The translations under genes were made by a program, and so were the position numbers. Source: Branchiostoma floridae (taxonomy: Eukaryota > Chordata > Leptocardii > Amphioxiformes > Branchiostomatidae). Taken from it: DNA of 64,000 bases. Shown here piece after piece: positions 35,701 to 45,723 of the stretch. How positions within the stretch are numbered: position 1 is the stretch's first letter; the number at the start of each line of letters is the position of its first letter. A model generated the notes under the pieces. That model searched no databases. It saw nothing but the letters and a program-made list of their open reading frames with translations, and was not told the DNA's origin. Where the stretch lies: the NCBI RefSeq assembly GCF_000003815.2, contig NC_049979.1, positions 1,316,848 through 1,380,847 on the forward strand, written 5' to 3'.

Positions 35701-38700
35701 CATCTCTCTCTCTCTCTCTGTGTCTGCCTCTCTCCCTCTCTCTTTCTTTATCCACCATCTCTCTCTCTGTCCCCCTCTCTATCGCAGACTCCACGCAGCT
35801 TTGCCAACTCCCCACTGTGTTCCAGTTTTCATTTTACATGATCTTACAGATGTATAACAATCAGAACTCGCCAATGATCAGAACCATATGCCTACCAGAA
35901 AAGAAAACTGTCTCCTAAAGTGTTGCCTTCTCCCACAGATCGGAGACTCCCTCCTGACGACTGTAGACAACCTGATCAACGTGAACGTCACTGTCCTGCA
36001 GCAGAGTCAGCAGGAGAGCAGGGGGCCGACCAGGTAGCGGCGGACACATGCAAACCATTAGACCTGTAGTTTATCTTACGCTATATGATATATTGAGCAG
36101 TCGGTATATATAACTGATCTTTGGTGTGACCCACCGGCTTTGTACCACCGCTGCCACCAATGTTGGTTATAGGAAGAATATCCACTTTGACTCGTGTCTT
36201 GGGTGAGACTAAGATGGGATTTCCGTGTCCCTCTCTCTTCACTGGATCTTATTCACAGCAGATGTCACAATGTTACTGTCGTGGGCTAACTGGCCACACA
36301 TGACGTCCGCTACACGTATAACCACCTTCCGGAGCTACACACCAGTATCTTTATTTTAGAAGTCTGAAATGACAGATTGCATAGCAGCTGAAGAAGTAAA
36401 AATATAACTGCCCGAAGGAGAACTACTAGACGTATATACCGTAGACTTGAGATGCTCAGAAACATCTTAACTCGTCATTTCAGAGTCGTCCAGGCATTGG
36501 AGGCATTTGCTGATACAGTGGCACTGACCACAGAGAAGTACACCGCCGTGCGGCCAGGGGTGGCCTTGCAGGCAGCTGACGTCAGTCCAGAGGATTTGGA
36601 CAAGGGGCAAGGTTAGCATTGACTGGGTAGTGTCCTGTCATCATAACGTCGTTAATCAGGTTGTTTCTAAGACCAAGGAATTTTAGTCTTTTTCTTCGAT
36701 GTTTTACTACAACACCAAAACTATTTAATTCCTGACATATCTGCCAGTAATTAACACCACGACATAGTTACTGAAAACCTCGCACTGATACAGTATCAAT
36801 TTTTTTTCTTCTCTTATGGTTTCGTTTGCCTTATCCAGTTCTCATATCTTTAAAGTGTTACTCCGGGGTGGAACCGCGTAGCGCAGCGGGACCGTGTTCG
36901 GTCCATGACCGAGAGGTTGCGGGTTCGAATCCGGCTGTCGTGCTGCCGATCTTGTGCATGCCCTTGGGAAAGGCACACGACTTTCCTCACTTTACTCAGG
37001 TGAAAATGAGTAGCTAGCTTCGGCTAGGGCCGTCCCTCGGATAGGATGTTAAATTGAGGTCCCGTGTCTGGGGAGAGTCACACCCTATGCACGTTTAAGA
37101 GCCCCCACACGTGCGATGGTGCGGTGTACGATGGTGCAAAATCCTCCCGTCTAGAATTGGTGATTCTCTAGAAATCACCTGGACTCCAGGCCAGGAAGAA
37201 TAGTGACACACATCACTAATGGAGATCTACATAACCAATCCAAACCCCAGTGTTTTATTAGGAAAGATCGGTAGGATAACGAGAAAATGTGTTACTTTCC
37301 TGATAGGATTTGCCTTCTTCCTGAGTGGAGACGATTCTAACAGCTTGAAGGAAGGTAGGGTTAGAAGCTTCACTACGAAGGACGAAACGGGCTTTCTGCG
37401 AACTGCTGATATCGCCATCTATATACCTCCGAACATCTCAAGCATGGTACAGATCAACAACACATCAGGTACTTTCTGATGAATTGTACTAATATCCATG
37501 AGTTTGTTGTACATTCTGCACCATTTCTGCTTCATTGAAGTCCATGTTACCGGTACAGGGGTATTAATAGAAGTAGGGTCAAAGTAGTAGAAATTATCAT
37601 TCCACTATATATATCAGTTAAATATATCAGTTAAATTATCAATAGTCAAAACGCAAAGTTATTCAGACAACCGACACTGAAGCGATACAATGTCAAACTG
37701 ATAAATATACGTCTGAAGTTAAGGGGACCCTATGTTACAGTATTAAAGTCTTTTGTTGTGGAATTCATCACCAAAAGTGATGTTACCCGGCCGTGAAACT
37801 GATCAATCCGCGGTCAGCGAAAATCTAAGCAGAATCCAAACAGTTTTTTTCTCACCCTCTCCATGCAGAAGTCCGTCTGAGTTACACCCTCTACAACAGC
37901 AGCAGCCTGTTTGTGCAGACTTCCCAGGGTGCAGCGGGACCTTCCCAGGATGCAGTGGGAACCCGCGTCATAGGCGGGAGAATCGCAGGGAGGCGAGTTA
38001 AGAACCTGCCCGAACCGGTCATCATCACCTTTGCCCCCCTACAGGTAGCCTAGGTGTCACCGTATTCTACGGTTCGCTCCTCAGATTGCTTCTATGATGG
38101 CGCCCGTTTGCATTTCTTCTACTTCGGCTCTTTGCGCCTTGGAAGGCGGTCAACAGCTTCAGTCAATCTCTTCCTCAGTCAGGTGCAGGTTACTCTGTGT
38201 AGTCCTGCCTTGGCAATGCCTCTTACGGTTACTACTTCTACTGTCAGTCTATACAGGCTATGACTCTACGCAAAGGAACTCTCATGGCCAATTAGTCCAA
38301 TTCTAGCATGGCAGTCTCTACCGCAGAACGTGCAGCTACACACTTGGCCTGTATTTATCCTTTCCGTTCTTGTCCTCTTCCTATATGTCTCGCTTCCAAA
38401 ACCTTTCTCTCACGGGCAACCTTGTACAATTCCACATCTGTGTGCAATGCCGATATTTTTCATTTGGTCTTTACATGTTGCATGCCCAGAATATTTCGTG
38501 TTCGGTTTATCATCTTCTCCTTTCCCTATTCTTATTTTCTGATTTGTTTTCATTTCCCCAGAATTTCCTTCCTGAAGACGTAAAGGGGGTCAGGTGTGTG
38601 TTTTGGGACTTTGAGGCCGAGGTAGGGCAAGGGGCTTGGTCAACTGAGGGGTGTGAGAGCACGGGCGAGGAAAATGGACTGTACACATGTGCCTGTAACC

Positions 38701-41700
38701 ACCTCACCAACTTCGCGGCAATCTTTGTAAGACTCCCATTTACTAAACGGCGATCGCGCTGCAACCTCGCTGCGATTTAAATTGTATTTGTCGTTTCAAT
38801 GGCTTCATAATTGGAATATTTCTTTGACTTCAAAATGTAAAGTTATGAAAATACTGAAAAGACCACAAAACACCAAAGATTCCTTTCTTTTAAATTGTGA
38901 AATTCTTCTGTGGCCTCCTTCAGTCAATACTAACCATGGTAAATTCCCAATCAACATCAGACCACATAGCCACATGGAGAACATTTGTAAGCTGACTCAG
39001 GTTTGTTGCAAAGTGCTTTTCTGCATAGTGATGGAGATCGAAAGGGCATTTGGAAGTCCGATGCCAGTTACACGAGATTTATAAAACATTCGATACTCCC
39101 AAAAGTCACCTCAGAGCCAATCATCACAGCCCTTTGGTATATCTTACTCTACAATCTAACTGTCTATCGTCTTATGTCTTCAGGACGTGTTCGGTGCGGG
39201 TTTCGGAGTCCACGAGAGGCCGCTAGAGGTCATCACTATTGTGGGGTGTGCCGTGTCCATCGTTTGCCTGGTCCTCACTTTACTCTCTTTTATCGTCACA
39301 AGGTAGATAACTACATTATCGTATGTCTGAGCTACTTGATCAATACATGTTGAGAAAGATCTTACATACGAAGTTACATGTTGGTGAGCATACTGTTCGT
39401 AGGAATACTTAATCTTGATAATGCTCTTGCTTGATAACGCTTGTTCAATGTAAAGATAATTTTTCTGCGCAGTTTTCCTGGTTACTTTGTATTCATCCTG
39501 TAAGTAGTATTGGCTCAAACTGGAACGCGTTAGTCTTTTATTCATGAGGACCATCGTATCATTTAGATGACAATTTTGTAGTATTGATCCGGTGGTAACA
39601 TCAAAGCACATGGGACCGTGTGGCACGATCGGGAGCGCGTTGGTCTCAGGCCCGAGAGGTCCCGGGTTCAAATCCGCTTGCCGTGTCACCGATCTTGTGC
39701 CCTTGGGAAAGGTACTTTACACGACTTTCCTCACCTAACTCAGGTGTAAATGAGTACATAGCTGCGGCTAGTGGCAGTGACAGGCCTTTGTGGTGGTGAC
39801 AGGCCATAGGGGCATGTTCGGGCATGACGCACCCGCCATGACACACGAGTCAGGGGTAGGAGGAACCCCTTGCATCCTTGGTCGGAAGTCCTCCTAGGAG
39901 ACGGAAACTCCAAATAATAAACCTGCATCTGCTGGGGCCGTCTTACGTGGCAAACAGTTCTGTCCCTGTAGGACTTAGTGCGCCAGTAGACGAGAGGGTG
40001 GAGAAGGGAGTGCACACCCCTCCTTCACCTTAAAAAGTCACATGCAGGCCAGGCAGACTGGTCGTCTAAGCAACCTTGTCTGCCTACCATTGATCTTCGG
40101 ATACGAAGAAACAGCCATCATCAACATCAAAGCAGGAGTCATGGGCCTGACAACGATCATATATTTCTAAGCACCATGCATTTCTCCAAGCACACATGCT
40201 TAAGTCCTGCACACCTTATAATATATAGGGCGGCGCCCGTCTCCTTTTCTTTAGCCCTTGGGCCACACAGTTGTACAAACACAGATGGCACTACATACTG
40301 TAGCATGTAGAGTGCTAAGAAGAGAAAAAGTACGTACCATGTTTCATTACGTTGCGTTAGCATTGATTGGATCATGCGTTTCTAATTCCAGGAACTACAA
40401 ACGCCGCGCCAGCACAGGCCATGCCAGGAACCAGCGCCTCGTCCTCATCAACCTCTGCGTGGCTCTGCTGGCCATTCTCGTCATCTTCCTCGCTGGGATC
40501 AACCAGACGGCGTCTCCCATTGGCTGCACGGTGGTGGCCGCGGTGTTACACTACTTCCTATTGGCTGCCTTGGTGTGGATGGCGATTGAGGCCGTTAACA
40601 TATACCTCGCCGTTGTGGTGGTGTTTGACCATCACGTGTCTGAGAACTTCGTCATCAGGGCTGCAGCAGTAGCGTGGGGTGAGGATTTGCTTCTTCACAT
40701 ACGTGATAAATCGCCTGAAAGGGGTACTGAATCCCAGAAGCAGGTCTTGTTTTCTAGGGCTCACTTATCATATTTTAAAACACTTCCAAAGGCGATTTCG
40801 AAAACACGTCCCGAACCAGCACGTGAAGACGAACCATCCAAACACGTTTTTCACAGAACTCCACAGCTCCAAACATATGCTCAAATGTATTGGTAACAGT
40901 AACAAACGTAATAAAAAGCATATAGGGTAGGCCATGCGCCAGAACATTGTATATCTAACGGTAATTTTTCAGCTACAAGTGTACTTTGATATGTTTGTCC
41001 AGGCTTTCCCCTTGTCGCCACGGTGTTGACTGTGGGACCCTCAAGTCTCTACCAATACAGAATGAAGAACATGTAAGTTATATAGTCAAAGACATCCTCA
41101 TAATGATCACTTCTCACGTTCGTATTTCTACTTCTTGTGGAGCTATCATAGATGTCATCCTTATCATCGATACTCCTAAAATACATAGCTACTTTCATTG
41201 GAATTTGCATCTATTCTAACCTGTCCTACATACCACCTATGGATACACAGTCCATGTTCTCTGCAGAATTACCACCAGACCATTGTGGTCCCTGTTAAGT
41301 GGTCCATTGGATATCATTGTAACGGTTACGGAATCAGCTTTCTAACATGGTGACAAAAGCTGGCCTGGATAACGTAACAACGAAGGTACAATTAAACGAA
41401 ATCAAGTTTCCAACACTTTTGTCAGGTACAACAGAATTGACAGAGCATCACCGAACCCCATCAATACGTAGAAACGTAAACTTAAAACTTAACATAATAA
41501 TGAAAATATTTGATGGATATTATGCAGCCACTCTCATATTGGTCGAATTACCAATCATCACTGCTTATTATGATGGACACTCGGTATCGGTCTATTAGTA
41601 CCTAGACTGATAAATAGGAAAATCGCCACAACAAGGAAATCGCCATAAAACGTTTTCTGTTTTTTTTTTTTTTTTTTACAGCTGCTGGCTGGCACAGACA

Positions 41701-42646
41701 CCCCTGATCTATGCCTTCTTGCTCCCGGCGGGTCTCATCCTACTGTTCAACCTGATGGTCTTCGTCATCGTCATGTGCAAACTGGTCCGGGATGAGAAGG
41801 ACCTGAAACAGCTAAGAGGTGGATATGAAAAGCTCCTGGGCCATATAAGAGAAATGGCTATAGGCACACACACACAGAGACATGTATATATATATATATA
41901 TATTCAGACACCTACACAAACATACAGGAACAAACGGTCTTGGGCCCTGTTTCAAAAATCAGTTGAAAATCAATCTTTAAGTACTTGCTGAGGCTAAAAC
42001 ATTCAATCCACCAATACAGCATCAGTTCACCCCGACATGTTTGTAGGCTTAAGATATCAAGATGTTAAAGACATTCTCGAGGCCTCTATGACAGCTTTAT
42101 TTTCAAGTGGTGTGTCTTATGGTACCTGGGAGAATTATGGCAGTGGGTCTAAGGTAGCGGAAGGGCAAAGATAGCGGAAGCTTCCTAAAAAGTCTGTCCC
42201 TTTCCAAAATCTATTCAGTTACCTGAGTAAATGTTATTTATTTTCGCCTGGATGTCTATTCCACAGCGACGCATGACAGTTGACAACATACATATTTACC
42301 CACAGGTGCTAAGGTCCAAGAGGCGGACCGTTCTTGGATAATCCGCCAGATCCGCCGAGCCTTCAGCATCATGGCTCTGTTTGGTCTCACCTGGCTGTTC
42401 GGCTTCTTCGTCATCAACGACGCTCGCGCCGTGTTCGCCTACCTGTTCTGCCTCTTCAACACCCTCCAGGGCCTCTTCATCTTCATCTTCCACTGCGTGA
42501 TGCGGGAGGACATGAAGAAGTGGTGGAAGAATGTTTTGAACATTTCAAAACATTCGGCTGAGACAGCCGAACACCAGCCGACTCAGCCGAACGCCAGCCG
42601 AACACCAGCCGACTCAGCCGAACGCCAGACGACTATAGCCGACTAG
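26726..42646 (+). CDS. Adhesion GPCR 1: PTX-EGF-SEA-HormR-GAIN-7TM (ADGRG6-like)
   Basis: The spliced frame is 3228 nt, 1075 residues. Exons: 26726-26834, 28389-28594, 29093-29504, 32354-32470, 32874-32986, 33112-33170, 33385-33551, 34129-34242, 34681-34787, 35539-35682, 35939-36033, 36484-36611, 37307-37468, 37869-38044, 38562-38726, 39184-39302, 40392-40678, 41003-41072, 41682-41818 and 42306-42646. Every junction is GT-AG and in phase. Domains by residue: signal peptide 1-~24, pentraxin ~37-242, EGF 243-281, SEA ~282-394, HormR ~395-468, GAIN with GPS ~469-758, 7TM ~763-1035. HormR after SEA and a pentraxin module match the vertebrate ADGRG6/GPR126 layout; the EGF domain is extra and CUB is absent. 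The last codons are read from a transposon, so the tail differs from receptor 2. The role is inferred: a self-cleaving adhesion receptor activated by a tethered peptide. Confidence 0.9.
27814..28330. mobile_element. MITE related to 30759-30972, upstream of the pentraxin exons
   Basis: The left end AGGCCTACGTAACATTTCC with GGGCCCGGCCGGGTTGTTTG pairs with the right end CAAACTGCCCC, then TGTGGAAATGTGACGTC. The same terminal pattern marks the shorter element downstream of the pentraxin exons. The interior is longer and AT-rich. Confidence 0.7.
28389..29504 (+). CDS. Pentraxin (PTX) domain exons of receptor 1
   Basis: Two exons, 28389-28594 and 29093-29504. The first gives IIFPYPRSTSNYAEL, FTFCVHMRTNDTAGS and SYATGRISNEI. 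The second gives FSLPVLDGLWHVICLTWQG, LGQDQDSQGGGFD, then AFSGEMTRVNLWDRVLS. The LGQxQDxxGGGFD segment with QAF is the calcium-binding loop pattern of pentraxins, and WHxICLTW aligns with the pentraxin signature, although its first histidine is replaced by valine. This module is not present in receptor 2. Confidence 0.92.
30364..30540 (+). repeat. Dispersed repeat, also at 49804-49990
   Basis: Shared with the second receptor's SRCR-proximal intron: GGTACTTATACCAA, ATTCCACAATCATGATGC, TGAACATGTGGAGATTTACA, ATCATGATATTTTGTTGT and AACATACAAGTCT. The terminal CAGTACCGA, then AAA, then TGCCAGG motif also appears at 6.43 and 6.78 kb, so a dispersed family is the simplest reading. Confidence 0.7.
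30759..30972. mobile_element. MITE, downstream of the pentraxin exons
   Basis: Left end ACGTCACATTTCCAAACCGG with GGCCCGGCCGGGC. The right end read backwards is CTACGTCACATTTCCAAACC, then GGGGCATTGCCGGGC. The inverted arms are about 45 bp and the element is about 214 bp long. Confidence 0.85.
31957..32082. repeat. Perfect 43-bp inverted repeat
   Basis: 31957-31999 and 32040-32082 are exact reverse complements (outer bases TACGCCAAAAATAG). The 40-base spacer carries another copy of CAAAACCATATCCAG and a CAAAACCAT. It is absent from the equivalent place in receptor 2. It sits at the edge of a wider dispersed repeat (about 31.57-31.95 kb) that has its own weaker inverted arms around AGCAGTAGATCATATG and ATCATAGGTTGCAGG-type sequence. 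Confidence 0.9.
32354..32470 (+). CDS. EGF-like exon of receptor 1
   Basis: A 117-nt phase 1-1 exon: VDHCQSDPCINGACSSG, then FTCSCDDGYEGETC. The six cysteines have EGF spacing. The matching exon in receptor 2 is 54007-54123. Similarity of the two loci resumes just upstream, near 32285 and 53932. Confidence 0.92.
32874..33551 (+). CDS. SEA domain exons of receptor 1
   Basis: Three exons (32874-32986, 33112-33170, 33385-33551). LAGEVFTDDLNDMSHPRF and LARAIESE open the domain, TRFRMGSVIATVDMEF follows, and GNLTVSQVDAVLSPG closes it. G-S-V in the turn is the SEA self-cleavage signature (G then SVVV in the consensus), so autoproteolysis is plausible though not shown. Confidence 0.85.
34129..34787 (+). 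CDS. HormR-like exons of receptor 1
   Basis: Two exons (34129-34242, 34681-34787). They encode VYCKEEAVQTEAGLVYFPRA, ERCNSS, FCRIATGRTAVWDPPVLLTC: four cysteines and the WDPP stretch typical of the hormone-receptor module that precedes GAIN in ADGRG6-type receptors. The assignment rests on position and cysteine pattern. Confidence 0.7.
34340..34655 (-). mobile_element. tRNA-derived SINE, second family, present before the tandem duplication
   Basis: The head, read on the minus strand, has GGTCGTGAGTTCGATCCCC (B-box) and TGGCCAAGTGAGTAGAGTG (A-box region). The body resembles 18920-19185. The equivalent intron of receptor 2 carries the counterpart at about 55755-55985, so insertion preceded the duplication. 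A local triplication of CACTTTTAAAGTCTTT is specific to this copy. Confidence 0.75.
34873..35343 (-). mobile_element. tRNA-derived SINE, first family, copy-1 specific
   Basis: On the minus strand: a head with GGTTCGAATCC as a perfect B-box (35279-35289), then GCCCTTGGGAAAGGCACTTT, ACGACTTTCCTCACTTTACT, GACGTTAAATGGAGGTCCCG and CACGTTAAAGAACCCCCACA. The same intron of receptor 2 (56135-56465) lacks it, so it inserted after the duplication. Confidence 0.88.
35539..38044 (+). CDS. GAIN domain exons of receptor 1 (before the GPS exon)
   Basis: Five exons: 35539-35682, 35939-36033, 36484-36611, 37307-37468 and 37869-38044. The helical part includes VSAAEVQVITIQAETLSSD-like and TILQEIVNVSATEQ segments. 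The beta part includes GFAFFLSGDDS and YIPPNIS, then NSSSLFVQTSQG, RVIGGRIAGRRVKNLPEPV and ITFAPLQ. The PEPVxITFxPL segment just before the GPS exon is typical of GAIN subdomain B. (VSAAEV is written loosely; the exon reads LSVAAEVQVIT.). Confidence 0.85.
36864..37203 (+). mobile_element. tRNA-derived SINE, first family, copy-1 specific
   Basis: A-box TAGCGCAGCGG at 36879-36889 and B-box GGTTCGAATCC at 36922-36932, followed by the body TGCCCTTGGGAAAGGCA, ACTTTCCTCACTTTACTCAG and GGTCCCGTGT. The insertion is missing from the matching intron of receptor 2. Confidence 0.9.
38562..38726 (+). CDS. GPS exon of receptor 1
   Basis: CVFWDFEAEVGQGAWSTEGC, then TCACNHLTNFAAIF. Four cysteines and two tryptophans are in place, and the HL-T cleavage tripeptide is intact, so self-cleavage into two fragments with TNFAAIF as the start of the tethered agonist is expected from the family. 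Confidence 0.95.
39184..42528 (+). CDS. Seven-transmembrane exons of receptor 1
   Basis: Five exons: 39184-39302 (TM1, VITIVGCAVSIVCLVLTLLS), 40392-40678 (TM2 and TM3), 41003-41072 (TM4), 41682-41818 (CWLAQTPLIYAF, TM5) and 42306 onward (TM6 with FGLTWLFGFFVI, TM7 with LFNTLQGLFIFIFHCVM). These are hallmarks of family B2. By eye the 287-bp TM2-3 exon differs from that of receptor 2 at only about a dozen positions. Confidence 0.95.
39607..40130 (+). mobile_element. tRNA-derived SINE-like composite, copy-1 specific
   Basis: A different tRNA-like head (B-box GGTTCAAATCC) is joined to the shared body GCCCTTGGGAAAGG and CACGACTTTCCTCACC. It runs on through CTGGGGCCGTCTTACGTGG to a tail with CTTCGGATACGAAGAAACAG and ATCATCAACATC. 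The matching intron of receptor 2 (60191-60708) does not contain it. Confidence 0.7.
40220..40345 (-). mobile_element. Headless SINE fragment shared by both receptors
   Basis: GGGCGGCGCCCGTCT, TTAGCCCTTGGGCCACACAG, then GTGCTAAGAAGAGAA match the body of the second SINE family. The counterpart lies at 60545-60665 in the same intron of receptor 2, so this insertion is older than the duplication. Confidence 0.7.
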
Positions 42647-42717
42647 CTCCCGAATCACTCCTAAACCATAGTCGGGAGAGAGTCGGGAGCCAAATTCGGC
42701 TATGTGTAACCTAGGCA
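42529..42717 (+). mobile_element. Transposon right end inserted in the last coding exon of receptor 1
   Basis: Matches 9946-10134 at the same length (189 bp): it starts inside the palindrome at GAATGTTTTGAACATTTC and ends with the terminal CCTAGGCA. Receptor 2 reads straight from GTGGTGGAGGAAGCTGCGG to AACATGGCGG at this place. The reading frame enters the element after MKKWWK and continues for 37 codons, rich in AEHQPTQP- and RTPADSAE-like segments, to TAG at 42644-42646. Confidence 0.92.
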
Positions 42718-42887
42718 TGAGAGACATGGCGGTACCGTGCAGCTACAGTGGAGGGAAGAAGCGTGGTCTGTACGATGTCAGTGGGAGAAGAACATCGCTT
42801 TCCTCCACTGTACAAACGTCGCAGACAACGCTTGTTAGGCTGAGCTCTTTCTCATATAATAGCAAACCTGATGTTGGGCCGCTGTAG
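42718..42887 (+). pseudogene. Stranded original C-terminal tail of receptor 1
   Basis: Still open as MAVPCSYSGGKKRGLYDVSG, then RRTSLS, TSQTTLVRLSSFSYNSKPD and a stop. It is almost identical to the functional tail of receptor 2 but is separated from the 7TM frame by the transposon-borne stop. Good conservation implies a recent insertion, or rescue by splicing or a polymorphic insertion. Confidence 0.85.
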
Positions 42888-44499
42888 TAACAATCATGTC
42901 TATATTTAGGGAGACTGTCTTAGGGTGGGAAAGGTGATACACTCTAGCAGCACGCTATAGATGGATGCGGGCTGATTCGGATAAACTGCTGAAGTCAAGA
43001 GTATTACTAAGCAGATTCTTTAGATAAAGGTGATGTTAAAAAGAATATATATTGCATTTCACATATATGAGGACAATGAGAAACAAGTAATATACTAGAA
43101 GAAACCAAAATCACATACCACGCAATTGATTATTCATAAAGGCAATTTTTTTCAAAGGAAAACTAAACTGGATGTACAACATGGAAATGAATTCATTTTT
43201 TTACACCGAGACAAAGATCGAACAATCAAATGGATATTTATCTATCATCTGTGGTAACAAAAGTATTGAGCACTCTTATGGCATGCTAAGTATTCAGGAT
43301 GGGAAATGTGATTACGAAAGCATTTAAGTCAATCCTGATTCCTATCATAACATTAGGTATAATATTAGGTGTAAATGTACGCAGATCGAACACTCGACTT
43401 CACCTATCACCTTACGTTGCACTGACTAGTAGGCTTTAGATTTCACTTCTAGCTTCAGTATTTCCAGCAAAACCTAACGTGAACACTCTTATATCAGCTG
43501 TCAACAAAATTCTCCTAAACTATTATTCCTAGCGCTAGCTTATTGTTTCTATCATAAGTGCGCACATGTATAAATGTTCACTTGAGTTGAAGGTAATATG
43601 CTATGGATCACATTAATGTAACGTACGAGGCATCAACTGTAATGTGACATACCGTTTTTAATTTTTTCTTTACGTTGTAATATCAGTATGATTGGAATTT
43701 TTTATGGGCTGCATATCATCTGTAATGATGCAATTAATTTATACAGGCTCTTTTGTACTTGATTGAAAAAAAATCTCCAACCGTTTTTGTGCTTAAGTTA
43801 TATTTGGTTTTATGTACATCGTTATGCTTAATTAACGTCATATCTACTGTTTTCTATACACTGGTTCCTTTGCATGTCGGACTGACATATGGTGGACGGG
43901 TCCCTGTGTCTGCTACATTTTGCAGTACAAAATGTGTGGGAAAGATTTTAGATTTTATTGCCAATTTAACCTTAAATCTGAAATAAGAGCAGTCTTTTCG
44001 CATTTCTATTAGTGACACATTGTACCAAATTACATTGCATACTTGGAACTTCTGTAATGTTATGCTATGTGAAGTTCTAAATGTGTTAATACTTAAGTCT
44101 TGAGTATTCGTGATATGTGCAAAAAACGTGCGTCCGCATGTAGACAGCTAAGGCGGCCCAGTCAATGCCCTCCTCTTTCCAGTTTGATCTTTTCACTGTC
44201 TTTATGGAGTCTAAGGGTGAATTATGTCGTATATTTGTAATAAAAAGGTTGCTTCATATACGTTTTTGTTTCTGTTAGTACCGCAAAAAGGCATGAAACG
44301 CTCTTACATGGCAAAGACTGTTTAGCGACATGGTGACGGCCGTTAGAAAAGGTGAAAAGTAACTGACAACCGTTTACTAGACGAAAAGGTGCGGCTACGA
44401 CAACACAATCCACCCTTACAAACTGATCCCAGCTCAGGCTTGAAATACCACCCATGTAGAATCTAACCACGCGAAGGGCGGTATGACTAGTCGGACAAC
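42888..44499. other. 3' region of receptor 1 and spacer to the second repeat unit
   Basis: The first few hundred bases resemble the sequence after receptor 2 (TGTTAAAAAGAATATAT versus TGTTAAAACGAATATAT, and ATCACATACCA-like ends). This is consistent with duplicated 3' untranslated sequence. From about 43.3 to 44.5 kb I see no gene or repeat. Confidence 0.5.
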
Positions 44500-45027
44500 A
44501 ATAGATCTTCCCGAGCTTGACTTGTTAAAAAAAAGACTGACAGAGTGCAGCACTTGGGTGGACTTCTCTGCAATTGTTGCGGCAACAGTTACATAGCGCG
44601 CTGCTGCAGTCAGTCAGTCGGTCTGTTGAACACGAGCTCTGCGGTGCCTAAAGATGGTATCTCATTGCACTTGGGGTACCGGTGCGGCACTGCGGGGTTC
44701 GCTCACTGCGGCACTGTCGTGTAACTTTCGTCGATTTTTTTTAATACTAGTAAATTAGATCTTGCGTAATGTGTAAGAGTATCACTAAGAAGGCAACACA
44801 TTGACAAAACGTAAAGAACATTTGTTTCTTACCTGAAATACCACCATAATACTACCATTTTTTTGTGTGTATGTGTGTGTGTGTCTGTGTGTGTCTGTCT
44901 GTCTGTCTGTATGTGTGTGTGTGTGTCTGTGTGTCTGTGTGTGTGTCTGTGTCTGTGTGTGTGTGTCTGTGTATGTGTGTCTGTGTGTGTGTTTGTGTGT
45001 GTGTAGGGGGGTGTCTGTGTGTGTGTG

Positions 45028-45077
<50 letters not shown>

Positions 45078-45723
45078 TGTCTGTGTGTGCGTGTGTGTGT
45101 GTGCGTGTGTGTGTGTGTGTGTGTGTGATACATGAAATGATCATGAAGACCCCTCTGCCCCCCTCCCCACGCACAGCATACTTCTTCAGCGTACAGTGTG
45201 CATGTGGCGATGTCGTATAATTTCCGAAAGGCTCATGGGAATCATTCTCAAAATGATCTGACGGGAATGTCCGACGACTCGACCGAGTTTACCGGATTTG
45301 CAATGGGTCGAGTTGGTAATGGTCGGAGTTGTCCTGATACCATCTGGCGGTAACGTTACGTTTATCATAATGGTTAACATTGATTGCATTGCCTTCTGTA
45401 ACCATGAGCCCCACCTAAAACTTTCCGCGTGTTTATACCCAGAGAAGATACAGAGAAGATGTTGTGACAGGGGTAAATAGTAAATACGATTCGCTGACCA
45501 GAGACAGTAGGTGCCATGTTCAGCTTGTTTTGGCACTAGTGTTGTTCCATGGAGTGAATTTTCGGAATGCATTTCCTCTTGTCCACCGGTCACCTGTAGT
45601 ATGCGGACACAGTGTGCTGAGGGTATTCGGATCAGACGCAGTATACCGAGAAGACCATCATGGGCGATCGGTAGTCTTTGCGTCGTTTTCCTCTTGGGAA
45701 ACACTTGAGGTTCTAAGGCATCG
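44500..45723 (+). repeat. Upstream duplicated block B with probable 5' untranslated exon of receptor 2
   Basis: Direct repeat of 24395-25980, ungapped here. It includes the TG microsatellite at 44865-45127 and ends at GGCATCG before the donor GTGAGTATC (45724). Sharing a putative first exon and upstream region suggests both receptors inherited the same promoter. The direct orientation defines a tandem unit of about 20 kb. Confidence 0.75.
44865..45127. repeat. Long TG microsatellite
   Basis: About 260 bp of TG with TCTG and GCGC interruptions. It is open in several frames on both strands, which produces spurious histidine/threonine- and cysteine/valine-rich translations. Confidence 0.97.

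Noticed and set aside
36864-36940. Candidate tRNA gene
   Set aside because: A- and B-boxes are present but the region continues directly into a SINE body shared with other copies, and no cloverleaf acceptor stem closes.
42702-42887. Separate small gene starting in the transposon end
   Set aside because: Its sequence is the displaced tail of receptor 1, as shown by receptor 2; independent translation is possible but unsupported.
44785-45220. Cys/Val- and His/Thr-rich open frames over the TG tract
   Set aside because: Translation of a dinucleotide repeat, without splice or start context.
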